From Verrucomicrobiales bacterium (GTDB taxonomy: Bacteria > Verrucomicrobiota > Verrucomicrobiia > Verrucomicrobiales > DEV007): a stretch of 64,000 nucleotides of DNA. Under the pieces are notes generated by a model. That model saw nothing but the letters and a program-made list of their open reading frames with translations. It had not been told where the DNA came from and ran no database searches. Below, piece after piece: positions 25,632 to 34,730 of the stretch (position 1 is the first letter of the stretch; every line of letters begins with the position of its first letter). Location: NCBI GenBank assembly GCA_029213005.1, contig JARGPI010000011.1:62001-126000 (forward strand). Direction: 5' to 3'. A program made the position numbers and the translations under genes.

Positions 25632-28600
25632 ATGTTAATGCGCTGCCTTTTTTCAGTAATATGTATTGCTGCCACCTCAATCAGCTCCTTCGCTCAAAGT
25701 CCTTATCAAAATGCTAAAGACGGAGTGCAGGGGCAATTTGTCCGTATCGAACTCCCCGGTGAAAAACGGATTTTGACGCTCAACGAGGTCGAGGTCTACA
25801 GCGAAGGGAAAAATATCGCTCCCGGTGGGAAAACAACTCAAACCGATCGGACGGAGAATTCCTCAAAAGCGATTGATGGAAATAAGAACCCCAGCTATGG
25901 CGGCGGCGGCCAGACTCATACTTCGGAAAACATCAAAGACCCTTTCTGGGAACTGGATCTCGGAAAAGAAGTCCAGATCAGTGGGATTGGAGTCTGGAAC
26001 CGGGCTGATGGTCTGGAAAGACGCCTCGACGGGTTTACTCTCCAGATCCTGGATAAAGACCGGAAGAAGGTATTCGAAAAACTCACCATCACCGCGCCCT
26101 CCGGCTCCGTTCACCTGACCCCCAAAGGAAACGGCAGCCCCGTTTATCAAACACACGACGGAAAAAAGGGCAAAGAGATGAATTGGAATAGTGATCGAAC
26201 CGAAAGCGAGAACTGGACGCTTCGTCCGCCCGTCGACGTTCCCGATGGCTATAGCGACCCGGAGAAGTTTGAATTCCAAAAAGGAGAAATCGTTGCAATG
26301 ATCGGAAATGCGCTCGGAGAACGTTTTCAGCATCGGGCAGATATCGAAGCGCCGGTTCAGAGCATTCTCCCCGATTACGAATTAGCCTTCCGCAATATGT
26401 GCCTATCCGGCGACATGGTCGGGAAATTCCCCCGCTCCAAGGGATTCACGCCTATGGAAGCGTATCTGCAGCATGTCGAGGCTGACGTGATCTTCTGTTT
26501 TTTCGGGTATAACGAATCCTTCGAAGAGAAGCCCGGCGACTACACCAAGCGCCTCGTCGCTTTTATCGAGAAACTCCGCAGCTATCAACCCAATGGGAAA
26601 ACGTTCCCCCGGATCGTCCTTTTCAGTCCGATCGCCCACGAGAATTTAAAGGACCCCAATCTTCCAAACGGACGGGCCAACAATCGCCGCCTCGCTCAAT
26701 ACACCGAAGCGACCCGTGCGGCTGCACAAAAGGCGGGAACGACGTTTGTCGATCTCTTTTCCCTGACAAAGAAGCTTTACAAAGAAAATGCTGAGCCACT
26801 CACGATTAACGGAATCCACCTCAATGAAAAAGGGAATGCCCTGGTTGGACAATTCATCGCGGAGCAGCTCACCGGCAAAGACGCGGGCGACTTCTCCAAA
26901 ATCACCAAAGCAGCCGAAGACAAAAACTGGCACTGGTTCAATCGATACCGCGCCACCGATGGTAATGATGTCTGGGGTGGTCGTTCCAAGCTGAAATTCG
27001 TAAACGGACAAACCAATGCCGACGTCCTTCAACATGAACTGACCATGCTCGATGTCATGACCGCGAATCGTGACAAAGCCGTTTGGGCCGCAGCTCAGGG
27101 CAAAGACCCTGTTGTTTCAGATGGCAATGTTCCCGCACCGGTCCCCGTAATTTCCAATGTCGGGGGCGGATCCGCCAGCTCAAGCGCCGCCAAGGAAGGC
27201 TCGCTGGAATACCTCTCCGGGGAACAAGGCATCGAGAAAATGACGGTCCCTGAAGGCTACAAAGTGAATCTTTTCGCCGACGAGCAGATGTTCCCCGAAA
27301 TGGTGAACCCCGTTCAAATGCAAGTCGACACCAAAGGCCGACTCTGGGCAGCGGTTTGGCCAACCTACCCGAAGTGGGAACCACTCAAGGAAATGAAGGA
27401 CGCCCTTGTCATCCTTGAAGACACCGACGGCGACGGGGTTGCCGATAAGTGCAAAGAATTCGCCAGAGTTCACAACCCTCTCGGCTTCGAATTCTGGAAC
27501 GGAGGTGTCCTCGTGACTTCGCAACCTGATTTGATCTTTCTGAAAGATACCGACGGTGACGATGTGGCAGATGTTCGCTACCCGATTCTTCATGGCTTTG
27601 GATCAGCCGATACCCATCACACCGCGAATAACCTGATTTATGGTCCCGACGGCCACATCTACTGGCAGAGCGGTGTCTTTCTCCAGCATAACCACGAACA
27701 CCCCTGGGGCGCCCCGCTGACTAATTCTTCCTCGGCCATGTTCCGCTGGGATCCGCGTCGTTTTACGATTGCCTATCACGCCGGAAACAGCCCCAACCCT
27801 CACGGCATCTCATTTGATGACTGGGGTTATCACTACGCTAACGATGGAACCGGCGGGCGTTCCTATCAGGTCAGACCGGAGGGCAAAGGCTTCAAAATGC
27901 ATCCGTTGCTAACCAAAGAAGTTCGCCCCGTGGCAGCAGACGCCATCGTTTCCTCCGCTAACTTTCCCGAAGAGATTCAGGGCAATTTCCTCGTCGCGAA
28001 CACAATTGGTTTCCTCGGTCTGAAAAATTACAAACTACATCGTGACGGTTACAAATACGAAGCAAGCCGCGAAGTCCGGGATAAAAAGACCAAAAAGAAA
28101 ATCAAAGAAACCTACACCGCCGAAAACAAAGTCGGTGAAGTCTGGGGCACTCCCGAGGAAGAACTGCTCAGCTCGACCGACGGAAATTTCCGACCTACCG
28201 ATGCGGTATTCGGAGAAGATGGTTCTCTATTTGTTTCCGACTGGTGCAACGTCATCATCGGCCACATGCAGCACAACGTTCGCGATCCGAACCGCGACAA
28301 ACAGCACGGCCGCATCTACCGGATGACCTATACCAAAAAACCACTTCAGAAACCGGTGGCGATCGACGGGGAACCACTCGACAAACTGATGGCAAATCTG
28401 GAACACCCCATCGAGGGAGTTCGGCACCGCACCCGCGTTGAACTTTCCGAGCGTGACTCCAAAGAAGTGATCGCTGCCGCTGAGAAGTGGATAGCCAAAT
28501 GGGATCAAAAAAATCCGGACCACGCCCACCATCTCCTTGAGGGACTTTGGGTTCATCAGCAACACAACATCAGAAACCGGGAGTTACTGGAAACTGTACT

Positions 28601-29117
28601 CGCATCCCCGGTAGAGCATGCCCGGATCGCCGCAGCAACGGTAAAACATCACTGGGATGTCGCCGATCCTGCACTGGGAGCCCAGGTTATTGAAGAAGAG
28701 GAGGAGATGAAAATCATTCCCGGCGGCACCATTTCGGTGACCCCTGAATTGACCACTCTCCGAATCAATACGGTCGTTGAACAGCTCCGCTACGATGTAA
28801 AAGAACTGGAAACCACCGCCGGAAAGAAAACCCGCATTATCTTCGCGAACCCCGATGCACTGCCTCACAACTTTGTGATCGTAAACCCGGGCACCGCAGA
28901 TGCCGTTGCCGCTGCAGCGATTGCAATGGGAGCGGACGGCTTTGCCAAGAAGTTCATTCCCGACAGCAAAGATGTGCTTCACCACACCGATATGCTTGAT
29001 GGCGGAGCTGTTGAAGAATTGGAATTTAATGCACCGAAGTCTCCCGGCGACTACCCATTTGTCTGTACTTTCCCCGGCCACGCACTGGTGATGCGCGGTG
29101 TTTTGAAAGTGAAGTAA
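25632..29117 (+). CDS. PVC-type multidomain dehydrogenase: discoidin-like, SGNH-like, propeller, blue copper
   Basis: This is a secreted protein of 1161 residues (signal [19 protein letters not shown]). Domains in order: a discoidin-like sandwich (about 35-185, [37 protein letters not shown]); an SGNH-hydrolase-like domain (about 215-430) whose block I reads [10 protein letters not shown], without the usual serine, while [10 protein letters not shown] keeps the late Asx-His box; and a PVC-type dehydrogenase propeller (about 535-910) related to sorbosone/glucose dehydrogenases. Next is a helical linker (about 915-1040), then a cupredoxin (about 1046-1161) with copper ligands in [12 protein letters not shown] and the methionine of LVMRG. 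It probably oxidises a sugar and passes electrons to the copper centre. No CxxCH heme motif was seen. The hydrolase part is probably a binding module. Confidence 0.85.
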   Translation: MLMRCLFSVICIAATSISSFAQSPYQNAKDGVQGQFVRIELPGEKRILTLNEVEVYSEGKNIAPGGKTTQTDRTENSSKAIDGNKNPSYGGGGQTHTSENIKDPFWELDLGKEVQISGIGVWNRADGLERRLDGFTLQILDKDRKKVFEKLTITAPSGSVHLTPKGNGSPVYQTHDGKKGKEMNWNSDRTESENWTLRPPVDVPDGYSDPEKFEFQKGEIVAMIGNALGERFQHRADIEAPVQSILPDYELAFRNMCLSGDMVGKFPRSKGFTPMEAYLQHVEADVIFCFFGYNESFEEKPGDYTKRLVAFIEKLRSYQPNGKTFPRIVLFSPIAHENLKDPNLPNGRANNRRLAQYTEATRAAAQKAGTTFVDLFSLTKKLYKENAEPLTINGIHLNEKGNALVGQFIAEQLTGKDAGDFSKITKAAEDKNWHWFNRYRATDGNDVWGGRSKLKFVNGQTNADVLQHELTMLDVMTANRDKAVWAAAQGKDPVVSDGNVPAPVPVISNVGGGSASSSAAKEGSLEYLSGEQGIEKMTVPEGYKVNLFADEQMFPEMVNPVQMQVDTKGRLWAAVWPTYPKWEPLKEMKDALVILEDTDGDGVADKCKEFARVHNPLGFEFWNGGVLVTSQPDLIFLKDTDGDDVADVRYPILHGFGSADTHHTANNLIYGPDGHIYWQSGVFLQHNHEHPWGAPLTNSSSAMFRWDPRRFTIAYHAGNSPNPHGISFDDWGYHYANDGTGGRSYQVRPEGKGFKMHPLLTKEVRPVAADAIVSSANFPEEIQGNFLVANTIGFLGLKNYKLHRDGYKYEASREVRDKKTKKKIKETYTAENKVGEVWGTPEEELLSSTDGNFRPTDAVFGEDGSLFVSDWCNVIIGHMQHNVRDPNRDKQHGRIYRMTYTKKPLQKPVAIDGEPLDKLMANLEHPIEGVRHRTRVELSERDSKEVIAAAEKWIAKWDQKNPDHAHHLLEGLWVHQQHNIRNRELLETVLASPVEHARIAAATVKHHWDVADPALGAQVIEEEEEMKIIPGGTISVTPELTTLRINTVVEQLRYDVKELETTAGKKTRIIFANPDALPHNFVIVNPGTADAVAAAAIAMGADGFAKKFIPDSKDVLHHTDMLDGGAVEELEFNAPKSPGDYPFVCTFPGHALVMRGVLKVK

Positions 29118-29134
29118 ACTTTTCATTCAGCATA

Positions 29135-29168
29135 GGGATCTCCACTCCATCACTGAGTTGGAGATCCC
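29135..29168 (+). terminator. Hairpin after the multidomain dehydrogenase
   Basis: The arms gggatctcca and ttggagatccc (ten pairs) enclose a loop of about 14 bases, 18 bases after the stop at 29117. There is no T-run after it, so it may be an attenuating rather than a strict terminator before the next gene. Confidence 0.5.
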
Positions 29169-29207
29169 AGCCTTGAATAGTTAATCAAGCGTGGAAGACT
29201 TTCCCGA

Positions 29208-30800
29208 ATGAACTTTCACGGCCATCAAATCATAGGAAAAACCACTTCCGCAGAATCGGGCGAAACGTTTACAGGAATCGATCCCCGGGACGGAACGGTT
29301 TTACCCGGGGAGTTTCACGAAGCGACTAACGCGGAAATCGATCAGGCAGTGAACCTGGCTGCGGAATCTTTCGATACCTTCCGCCATACCTCACTTGAAG
29401 ATCGGGCCGCTTTTCTCGAAGCCATTGCCGATGAAGCGATCGCATTCGGTGACGAATTTCTGATTCGGGCATCCGCGGAAACCGGGCACCCGCTTCCTCG
29501 ATGCACCGCGGAACGCGGCAGGGCGGTCAATCAGGCCCGCCTCTTCGCAAAAATGGTTCGCGAAGGCTCCTGGGTCGATGCGAGGATCGATAAAGCCCTT
29601 CCCGACCAGCAACCGGTGCCGCGCCCTGATATTCGTTCGATGATGAAACCGATCGGACCGATTGCGGTTTTCGGGGCCAGCAATTTCCCCATCGCCATTT
29701 CGGTTCTCGGCTCCGACACCATCTCGGCTTTTGCCGCAGGGTGTCCAGTCATCATCAAAGCCCACCCCGCTCATCCGGGGACCTGCGAAGCCGCCGCTTT
29801 GATCATACAGAACGCGATCAAAAAATGCGGTCTTCCCGATGGCATTTTCTCACTCGTCCACGGCCGCAGCGCCAGAGTCGGAACCGAACTGGTCAAACAC
29901 CCTAAACTGGCGGCCGCCGCGTTCACCGGCTCGCTGAACGGAGGGCGCGCGCTCTTTGACGTCGCAAACGCCCGCCCCGTTCCAATTCCTTTCTACGCGG
30001 AAATGGGCAGCGTGAATCCCATTTTCGTCCTTCCCGGAGCGCTTGAGGAGAGAGCGGATGGTATCGCAAAAGGCTTTATCGAAGCACTCACCACCGGTGT
30101 CGGTCAGTTCTGCACCAATCCCGGACTCGTCTTCGGCATCGGCGACAATTCCGGCTGGGATACCTTTCGATCCACAGCCGCCGAACTGGCAACCGAATAC
30201 GATCCCCAGACCATGTTGCACAGCGGGATTCACTACGCTTTTGAAGAAGGAGTCAAAGCGATGCAAAACATGGGAGGCCTTACCCTCAAAGCCAGGTCCA
30301 TTCGCGAACCGGTCGAACAGAAATCCGAAGCGGCCTGCTACCTGTTTGAAACCGATTCTGAAGGACTACTCGATCACCCGCAACTGTTCGAAGAGGTCTT
30401 CGGCCCGGTTTCAACGATGGTTGAGTGTCAATCCCCCCGTGAACTGGAAGCATTTGCCGAACAACTCGACGGCTCCCTTACCGCCAGCATTCACGGGACC
30501 GAGGAAGATCTTGAGACCTATAAAAATGTCATCACTGTGCTGGAACGTAAAATCGGAAGATTGATCTTTAACGGCTATCCGGTCGGCCTCGACGTGTGTG
30601 ACAGCATCCATCACGGCGGCCCCTACCCGGCAACCTGCCACAGCCACTTCACCAGTATCGGCACCCGTTGCATCAACCGCTTTGTTCGTCCGGTTTGTTA
30701 TCAGAACTGGCCGAACGCAGCACTCCCCCCGGAACTGCAGGATGAAAACCCGATCGGTATCATGAGAATGGTCAACGGGGAGCGGACCAGAAGCGTTTAG
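29208..30800 (+). CDS. 2,5-dioxovalerate (alpha-ketoglutaric semialdehyde) dehydrogenase
   Basis: This is an aldehyde dehydrogenase of 530 residues, the length of the KGSADH branch that turns 2,5-dioxopentanoate into 2-oxoglutarate with NADP, the last step of non-phosphorylating pentose and uronate catabolism. PIAVFGASNFPIAISVLGSD and KAHPAHPGTCEAAA form the cofactor pocket, AFTGSLNGGRALFD follows, EMGSVNP carries the general base glutamate, and GVGQFCTNPG the catalytic cysteine (about 302). FEEVFGPVS is typical of this subgroup. It follows the secreted sugar oxidase-like gene in the same direction, which makes a shared role in sugar-acid use plausible though unproven. Confidence 0.9.
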   Translation: MNFHGHQIIGKTTSAESGETFTGIDPRDGTVLPGEFHEATNAEIDQAVNLAAESFDTFRHTSLEDRAAFLEAIADEAIAFGDEFLIRASAETGHPLPRCTAERGRAVNQARLFAKMVREGSWVDARIDKALPDQQPVPRPDIRSMMKPIGPIAVFGASNFPIAISVLGSDTISAFAAGCPVIIKAHPAHPGTCEAAALIIQNAIKKCGLPDGIFSLVHGRSARVGTELVKHPKLAAAAFTGSLNGGRALFDVANARPVPIPFYAEMGSVNPIFVLPGALEERADGIAKGFIEALTTGVGQFCTNPGLVFGIGDNSGWDTFRSTAAELATEYDPQTMLHSGIHYAFEEGVKAMQNMGGLTLKARSIREPVEQKSEAACYLFETDSEGLLDHPQLFEEVFGPVSTMVECQSPRELEAFAEQLDGSLTASIHGTEEDLETYKNVITVLERKIGRLIFNGYPVGLDVCDSIHHGGPYPATCHSHFTSIGTRCINRFVRPVCYQNWPNAALPPELQDENPIGIMRMVNGERTRSV

Positions 30801-30808
30801 AACTCCTC

Positions 30809-31048
30809 CGTAGACACGTCCTTTGGACGTTTTTGCGCATCAGCCCCGGACGTAACCGATGAAACGGACGTCCAAAGGACGTCGCTACCTGCGCATTCGT
30901 AGACACGTCCTTTGGACGTTCTTCCGCATCATCCCCGACCGTAACCGATGAAACAGACGCCCAAAGGACGTCGCTACCCACGCCTCGTAGACACGTCCTT
31001 TGGACGTTCTTCCACTTCATCCCCGGCCGAAACCGATGAAACTGACGC
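30809..31048. repeat. Three tandem copies of an ~81 bp palindromic repeat
   Basis: The units run 30809-30889, 30898-30978 and 30986-31048 (the last truncated), with spacing of 88-89 bases. Each begins cgtagacacgtcctttggac and, in the first two, ends with the near-complement ccaaaggacgtcgctacc, so each is a long imperfect hairpin. The short minus-strand frame across them (30772-31053) is periodic because of the repeat and is not a gene. This looks like a REP/BIME-type array in the spacer between 30800 and 31180. Confidence 0.85.
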
Positions 31049-31179
31049 CTCAATCAAAATGAGCCGTGCAGTGATGGTTTTGGCTGTCTTCAGATCCGGA
31101 TTTTTACTAGGCTGGATCTTCCGTTCAGTCTTTCTGGTAAAATTGCCGAAAGTTGACTAATTTCCGGCCCCTCCCAAAC

Positions 31180-31830
31180 ATGTATAAAATCTGTCTGTTA
31201 CTCATCCTCAGCTCACTGGCGTTTTCTTCTACTGCAGAAGAGGTCGATAGCGGCTCGTGGGCAACTCTTTCCCGAAACCTACCGTTGAATGAAACTCTCA
31301 GCGCAAATTTCATGTTTCAGACCCGCATTGACGAAGACTTCGCCGAAATCGACCGCTACCTTTTGCGACCATCAGTTTCGTTAAAGTCCGACAGCGGCGC
31401 GGTATGGACGGTCGGTTACGATGCCCATTTTATCCAGTCTCCCTCCTCCCGCATGGAGCACCGCACCTGGCAGCAATTTGGCTTGACTCATGACCACAAT
31501 GCTGTGGCTTTTTCCTACCGGATCCGAGTTGAGGAAAGATTCATCGAAGGCATCGACGAGGTTGCGATTCGCCCGCGTTTCCTTATTGGCTTGAAGTATC
31601 CTCTACCCACCCCGGGCTGGTATTTGAAAACCAGTGAAGAAATCTTCATCAATTTGAACGAAGTGTCACCCGCCATACAGACCGGATACGACCAGTCCCG
31701 CTTTTTCGTCGGTCTGGGCCGCCCGCTTATCGATGGGGTGAATATGGAATTGGGTTATCAACTCCAGCATATCAACGGAGCGGGAGCAGATTTTCTCAAC
31801 CATTTCCTGATGGTCGGATTTTCATTTTAG
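31180..31830 (+). CDS. DUF2490 outer-membrane-type protein
   Basis: The 216-residue protein has a signal peptide (MYKICLLLILSSLAFSSTAE) and then alternating beta strands with conserved aromatic/charged positions typical of DUF2490: WATLSRNLPLNETLSANFMF, RYLLRPSVSL, VWTVGYDAHFI, RTWQQFGLTHDHNAVAFSYR, RPRFLIGLKYPL, NMELGYQLQHI. It ends in a strand with terminal phenylalanine (MVGFSF), a sign of an outer-membrane beta barrel. The frame is open to a TTG at 31153, but ATG 31180 starts the signal peptide. The function of the family is unknown. The gene is alone after the repeat array. Confidence 0.8.
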   Translation: MYKICLLLILSSLAFSSTAEEVDSGSWATLSRNLPLNETLSANFMFQTRIDEDFAEIDRYLLRPSVSLKSDSGAVWTVGYDAHFIQSPSSRMEHRTWQQFGLTHDHNAVAFSYRIRVEERFIEGIDEVAIRPRFLIGLKYPLPTPGWYLKTSEEIFINLNEVSPAIQTGYDQSRFFVGLGRPLIDGVNMELGYQLQHINGAGADFLNHFLMVGFSF

Positions 31831-31873
31831 AGCGGCAGTTCCACGACGGTGTTGAATTCGGTTCACAAAAAAA

Positions 31874-31895
31874 GCCGCCTCCTTCCGGAAGCGGC
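31874..31895 (-). terminator. Rho-independent terminator (minus strand)
   Basis: The arms gccgc.tcc / gga.gcggc form a hairpin that on the minus strand is followed by seven Ts. It lies 55 bases beyond the stop of the 24-residue minus-strand ORF at 31950, so something is transcribed leftwards here. It may also stop the DUF2490 transcript from the other side. Confidence 0.7.
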
Positions 31896-31949
31896 CTTCA
31901 AAGTTAAGTTTATGAACGCATCAAAGCGATCGTGATTTATAAAGTTCAG

Positions 31950-32024
31950 TTAGACGATACCGAGAAGACGCAGGATCACAACGACAACGACAACAACACC
32001 GATTATATAGAATACATTTCTCAT
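31950..32024 (-). CDS. Very small hydrophobic protein (24 aa)
   Basis: The frame from ATG 32024 to TAA 31950 encodes MRNVFYIIGVVVVVVVILRL and four more residues. It is a single membrane helix with basic residues near the N-terminus and before the end, like the lmo0937/DUF5670-type mini membrane proteins. A rho-independent terminator in the right orientation at 31874-31895 supports a leftward transcript. It is too short to judge by codon use. No family can be proven by eye. Confidence 0.45.
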   Translation of the reverse strand: MRNVFYIIGVVVVVVVILRLLGIV

Positions 32025-32047
32025 TCGCCGACATTACTACGCAGTAG

Positions 32048-32215
32048 CTATGCCTGTTCCGGCAAGGTGGAGTTAATCGGGAAGTAGTCCCCCGTCAAAA
32101 CCTCTGCGTCACCCATTGCACCGTGCTTTTCCTCGTAAATATCCGGCAACATATCTCGCGCAGAGAGGTAGCAGCGCCCAGCGAACCATGCAATATGCCC
32201 GAATCCACAATGCAA
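32048..32215 (-). CDS. Possible small protein (up to 55 aa)
   Basis: This is a minus-strand frame ending at TAG 32048. From a TTG at 32215 it has 55 residues; from the ATG at 32152 it has 34, beginning MLPDIYEEKHGAMGDAEVLT. The composition looks protein-like (acidic, mixed), and it lies between two other small minus-strand ORFs above the shared terminator. No start signal is convincing and no family is recognised. Confidence 0.25.
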   Translation of the reverse strand: MHCGFGHIAWFAGRCYLSARDMLPDIYEEKHGAMGDAEVLTGDYFPINSTLPEQA

Positions 32216-32261
32216 TTTCGTGACGACTCACCAACAATCCGGGAAGCCTCCATCTCACCGC

Positions 32262-32474
32262 TTACGTCGACCTGCGAACTTCGCTCTGCAGCTTAAGGAC
32301 AATGTCGTCATCGTCCTGCTCAATCACATAAGCAGGATCATCCTCGGAACCGTCCCGCGTCACTTCACTTCCCTGACAGGTTTTCGTGATTTTTTCTTTG
32401 TGTATTTCGCTCACAGTTCCACTTGCGACACCGTTTCCCCAGTTCCACTCAACTTTTGTTCCTTCTCTAATCAT
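32262..32474 (-). CDS. DUF2945 / HVA1-family small protein
   Basis: The 70-residue protein opens MIREGTKVEWNWGNGVASGT and continues VSEIHKEKITKTCQGSEVTR, the pattern of the DUF2945 (hypervirulence-associated, TUDOR-like) family: G..V.W..G.G...G.V, then a second half with DDPAYVIEQDDD. The fold is a small SH3-like barrel. Its role is unknown; bacterial members often turn up with stress genes. ATG 32474 matches the family start and a TTG extension to 32493 is not needed. It lies downstream of the GAF kinase on the same strand with 149 bases between. Confidence 0.75.
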   Translation of the reverse strand: MIREGTKVEWNWGNGVASGTVSEIHKEKITKTCQGSEVTRDGSEDDPAYVIEQDDDDIVLKLQSEVRRST

Positions 32475-32623
32475 AGCAGTCGAGACATTTCGCAAATTGC
32501 GTGCCCTTCTTTATTCCGCTGCTTGCAGGGCTTCTGCTAACGCAGTTTTTCGCAGTGCAAATTACCGCTCTTGCATTTTGAACAGGAGTCCGGCCGCCGA
32601 TGGGTGCGAGTACACTTGTGGTC

Positions 32624-33826
32624 CTAGCTGCAAGCCGGAATTTCGCAGATAAATCTGGCTCCGTTGTGATATTCGGTATCAAGACGAATGGTTCCATCGA
32701 GTCGCTCCAGAAGATTCTTTACGATCGATAGACCCAGACCGATTCCTTCAGCGGATTGCTGATCGGCTCTCCAAAGCGGTTCAAATATAGAATCTTCACT
32801 TCCCGGCGGAATCCCCGGACCGGTATCCTCGAATATAAACCGGACCAGATTACCGGGAGCATTCTGCACCGAAACAGACAACCTGTCTCCCGGGCTGCAG
32901 AACTTCAGTGCGTTACTACACAAATTGGAAAACACCTGAGAGAGTCTAGCCGGATCACAATGGATCGCCGAAACCTCCTCCCCGGTAGTGACAGAGAAAT
33001 TGATCGATTTATCTTTGGCCAAATCGACGAACTTGTTTTCAAGATCCTCCATGAGCGAATCCACTTCGCATCTGCGGGGATTAAGAGACACCTCATTGCG
33101 ATAGAGTGAATCGTGATGGAGCAAATCGTCTACGAGATGTTGCATGGAATCAGAAGCGACCATGAGACGATTCGCAATACCGGCGATTTGCGAATCATTG
33201 AGGCCGGGATTTTCTGATAAGATGCCGGAGTTAATCTTAATGACATTTAAAGGTGTCCGCAGATCGTGTGATACCACCTGAAGGAGGCGCTCCTGAAAAG
33301 AAAGCGAGCGATCCAGATCTTCCATATTCGATCGGAGCTGTAGCAATAACATGGCATGCTGCGACAGCAGTTTCAGCGAATCGAGTTGGCGGTCTGTCAG
33401 ACTCCGGGTTTTGAAATCGAGAACGCATACGGTGCCGATAGGTAAGTCCTCGGGTGTGCGGATCAAGACACCTCCGTAGAAGCGAAGGTTCGGCTCCCCC
33501 ATCACAAGGGGATTGTTTTGAAAGCGGCTGTCCAAAGTGGTATCAGGAATGACAAGGACGTCATCTTCCAGCAGTGCATGACCGCAAAACGAAGTCTCGA
33601 AAGGTGACTCCCTGATCCCCATTCCAACTTCCGCCTTAAAAAACTGGCGTCTGCGACCGATAAAATTGACGACTGCGATCGGAGCATCGCAAATATTGGA
33701 TGCGAGGCGCGCAATCTCGTCGAACTCCTTTTCCCGGGGAGTATCAAGCACCTTGTATCGATCGAGAGCGGCAAGACGTGCTTCCTCTTTATCGTGATCC
33801 GGTGGCTCGCAGTAGTTGGCTGTCAT
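32624..33826 (-). CDS. GAF-domain sensor histidine kinase
   Basis: The 400-residue soluble kinase has a GAF domain (about 25-165) starting ARLAALDRYKVLDTPREKEF and containing SFCGHAL and FYGGVLI, the form often found in stand-alone PVC and cyanobacterial kinases. HisKA follows with QVVSHDLRTPLNVIKINSG (His about 187), then the ATPase domain with NLCSNALKF, EDTGPGIPPG and GIGLGLSIVK. There is no receiver and no membrane segment. No partner regulator is adjacent. The small proteins to its left (DUF2945 and others) may share its transcript. Confidence 0.9.
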   Translation of the reverse strand: MTANYCEPPDHDKEEARLAALDRYKVLDTPREKEFDEIARLASNICDAPIAVVNFIGRRRQFFKAEVGMGIRESPFETSFCGHALLEDDVLVIPDTTLDSRFQNNPLVMGEPNLRFYGGVLIRTPEDLPIGTVCVLDFKTRSLTDRQLDSLKLLSQHAMLLLQLRSNMEDLDRSLSFQERLLQVVSHDLRTPLNVIKINSGILSENPGLNDSQIAGIANRLMVASDSMQHLVDDLLHHDSLYRNEVSLNPRRCEVDSLMEDLENKFVDLAKDKSINFSVTTGEEVSAIHCDPARLSQVFSNLCSNALKFCSPGDRLSVSVQNAPGNLVRFIFEDTGPGIPPGSEDSIFEPLWRADQQSAEGIGLGLSIVKNLLERLDGTIRLDTEYHNGARFICEIPACS

Positions 33827-34013
33827 TTCTCTTTTTTTCTCAACCGCGAGCAGTCATGGGGCACGCAGCAAGGCAGGTTCGGCAGATTTCACCTGATGAT
33901 GGTAAAAGCCCGCTTCTTAGACGACTTTAACCGCTTCCTGTCCATTATAAACTGCTCTGTTTTCACGGCCGAACATTTTGAATGCTTTGAGAGAAGGGAC
34001 AGGGCACAAAAAA

Positions 34014-34038
34014 GCCGGGATATCAAAGAGATCCCGGC
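34014..34038 (-). terminator. Rho-independent terminator of the tandem-domain secreted protein gene
   Basis: The arms gccgggat / atcccggc (eight pairs) with a nine-base loop are followed on the minus strand by a run of six Ts. It lies 36 bases after the stop of the gene at 34074-34730. Confidence 0.85.
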
Positions 34039-34073
34039 CGAACACTTGGTGCTGAATTCCGATTCGCTTCGGA

Positions 34074-34730
34074 TTATTGTGCTGTCAGGGTCACTAATAC
34101 CGATTTACTGGGTCCACTTACGATCTGTCCCGTCCAAACCACTTTGCCCCGGTGGTCGGTTGATTTATTTAGTATATAGTGATTGCCGACAGCATCAGAG
34201 AAATTGAGCTGACCGGACACTCCGTTCTGACCGGCAAATGTGGTTCTTTTCGAGGATGTGGTCAGGGATCCTTCGATACGACCGTTACCATTGATGTTGT
34301 GCCAATGAATGGTGCCCGTGCCGAATCCGGCTCCATTATTATAGCTCGCTGAATAGTGCCGGGTCACCATCTTGCTGGCTTTCACCGCCTTGAATGTGTC
34401 ATCGGCTACGAGAAATATGCCGTCATTGTTTGTCCATCCGAAACCGTGATGAGTTTTCTGATTGTGGAGATGCTGAGTTGCTCCGTTGGCAAAGCGGATC
34501 GAAAGGTACCCGGGGCGGGAGTTTTTTCCTGTGAAACTCAAATCCCCGCCTGCGAAATGCCAGGTGCCGGAGACACCACCAAGACCTTTGATGTTGTTCC
34601 ACTTGATTGTGACTCGGGTATTGTTACTAAGCACATCCTTGTAATGCCGCACCGTTTGTGATTCGGCACTGGATGTAAAAGCGAGGATGATAACTCCAAG
34701 CGTGAGAAGAGAAGCTAATTTGCGGTTCAT
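34074..34730 (-). CDS. Secreted protein with two tandem homologous domains (218 aa)
   Basis: A signal peptide (MNRKLASLLTLGVIILAFTS) precedes two internal repeats of about 95 residues. Repeat 1 holds RHYKDVLSNNTRVTIKWNNI, LGGVSGTWHFAGGDLSFTGK and GYLSIRFANG. Repeat 2 holds RHYSASYNNGAGFGTGTIHW, NGRIEGSLTTSSKRTTFAGQ and GQLNFSDAVG. Each ends in a short Trp-containing strand. Both look like beta sandwiches, and the aromatic/Asn-Gly pattern suggests ligand or carbohydrate binding, but no family is recognised. It has its own terminator (34014-34038). The gene product may be periplasmic or released. Confidence 0.7.
   Translation of the reverse strand: MNRKLASLLTLGVIILAFTSSAESQTVRHYKDVLSNNTRVTIKWNNIKGLGGVSGTWHFAGGDLSFTGKNSRPGYLSIRFANGATQHLHNQKTHHGFGWTNNDGIFLVADDTFKAVKASKMVTRHYSASYNNGAGFGTGTIHWHNINGNGRIEGSLTTSSKRTTFAGQNGVSGQLNFSDAVGNHYILNKSTDHRGKVVWTGQIVSGPSKSVLVTLTAQ

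Noticed and set aside
30772..31053. 93-codon minus-strand frame
   Set aside because: Its periodic sequence is a translation of the three tandem hairpin repeats; no start signal.
32524..32640. Metallothionein-like cysteine-rich stretch after the GAF kinase
   Set aside because: Cys-rich peptides appear in two frames on the minus strand (for example CSKCKSGNLHCEK), but none has a start codon or continuous frame; at best a decayed gene.
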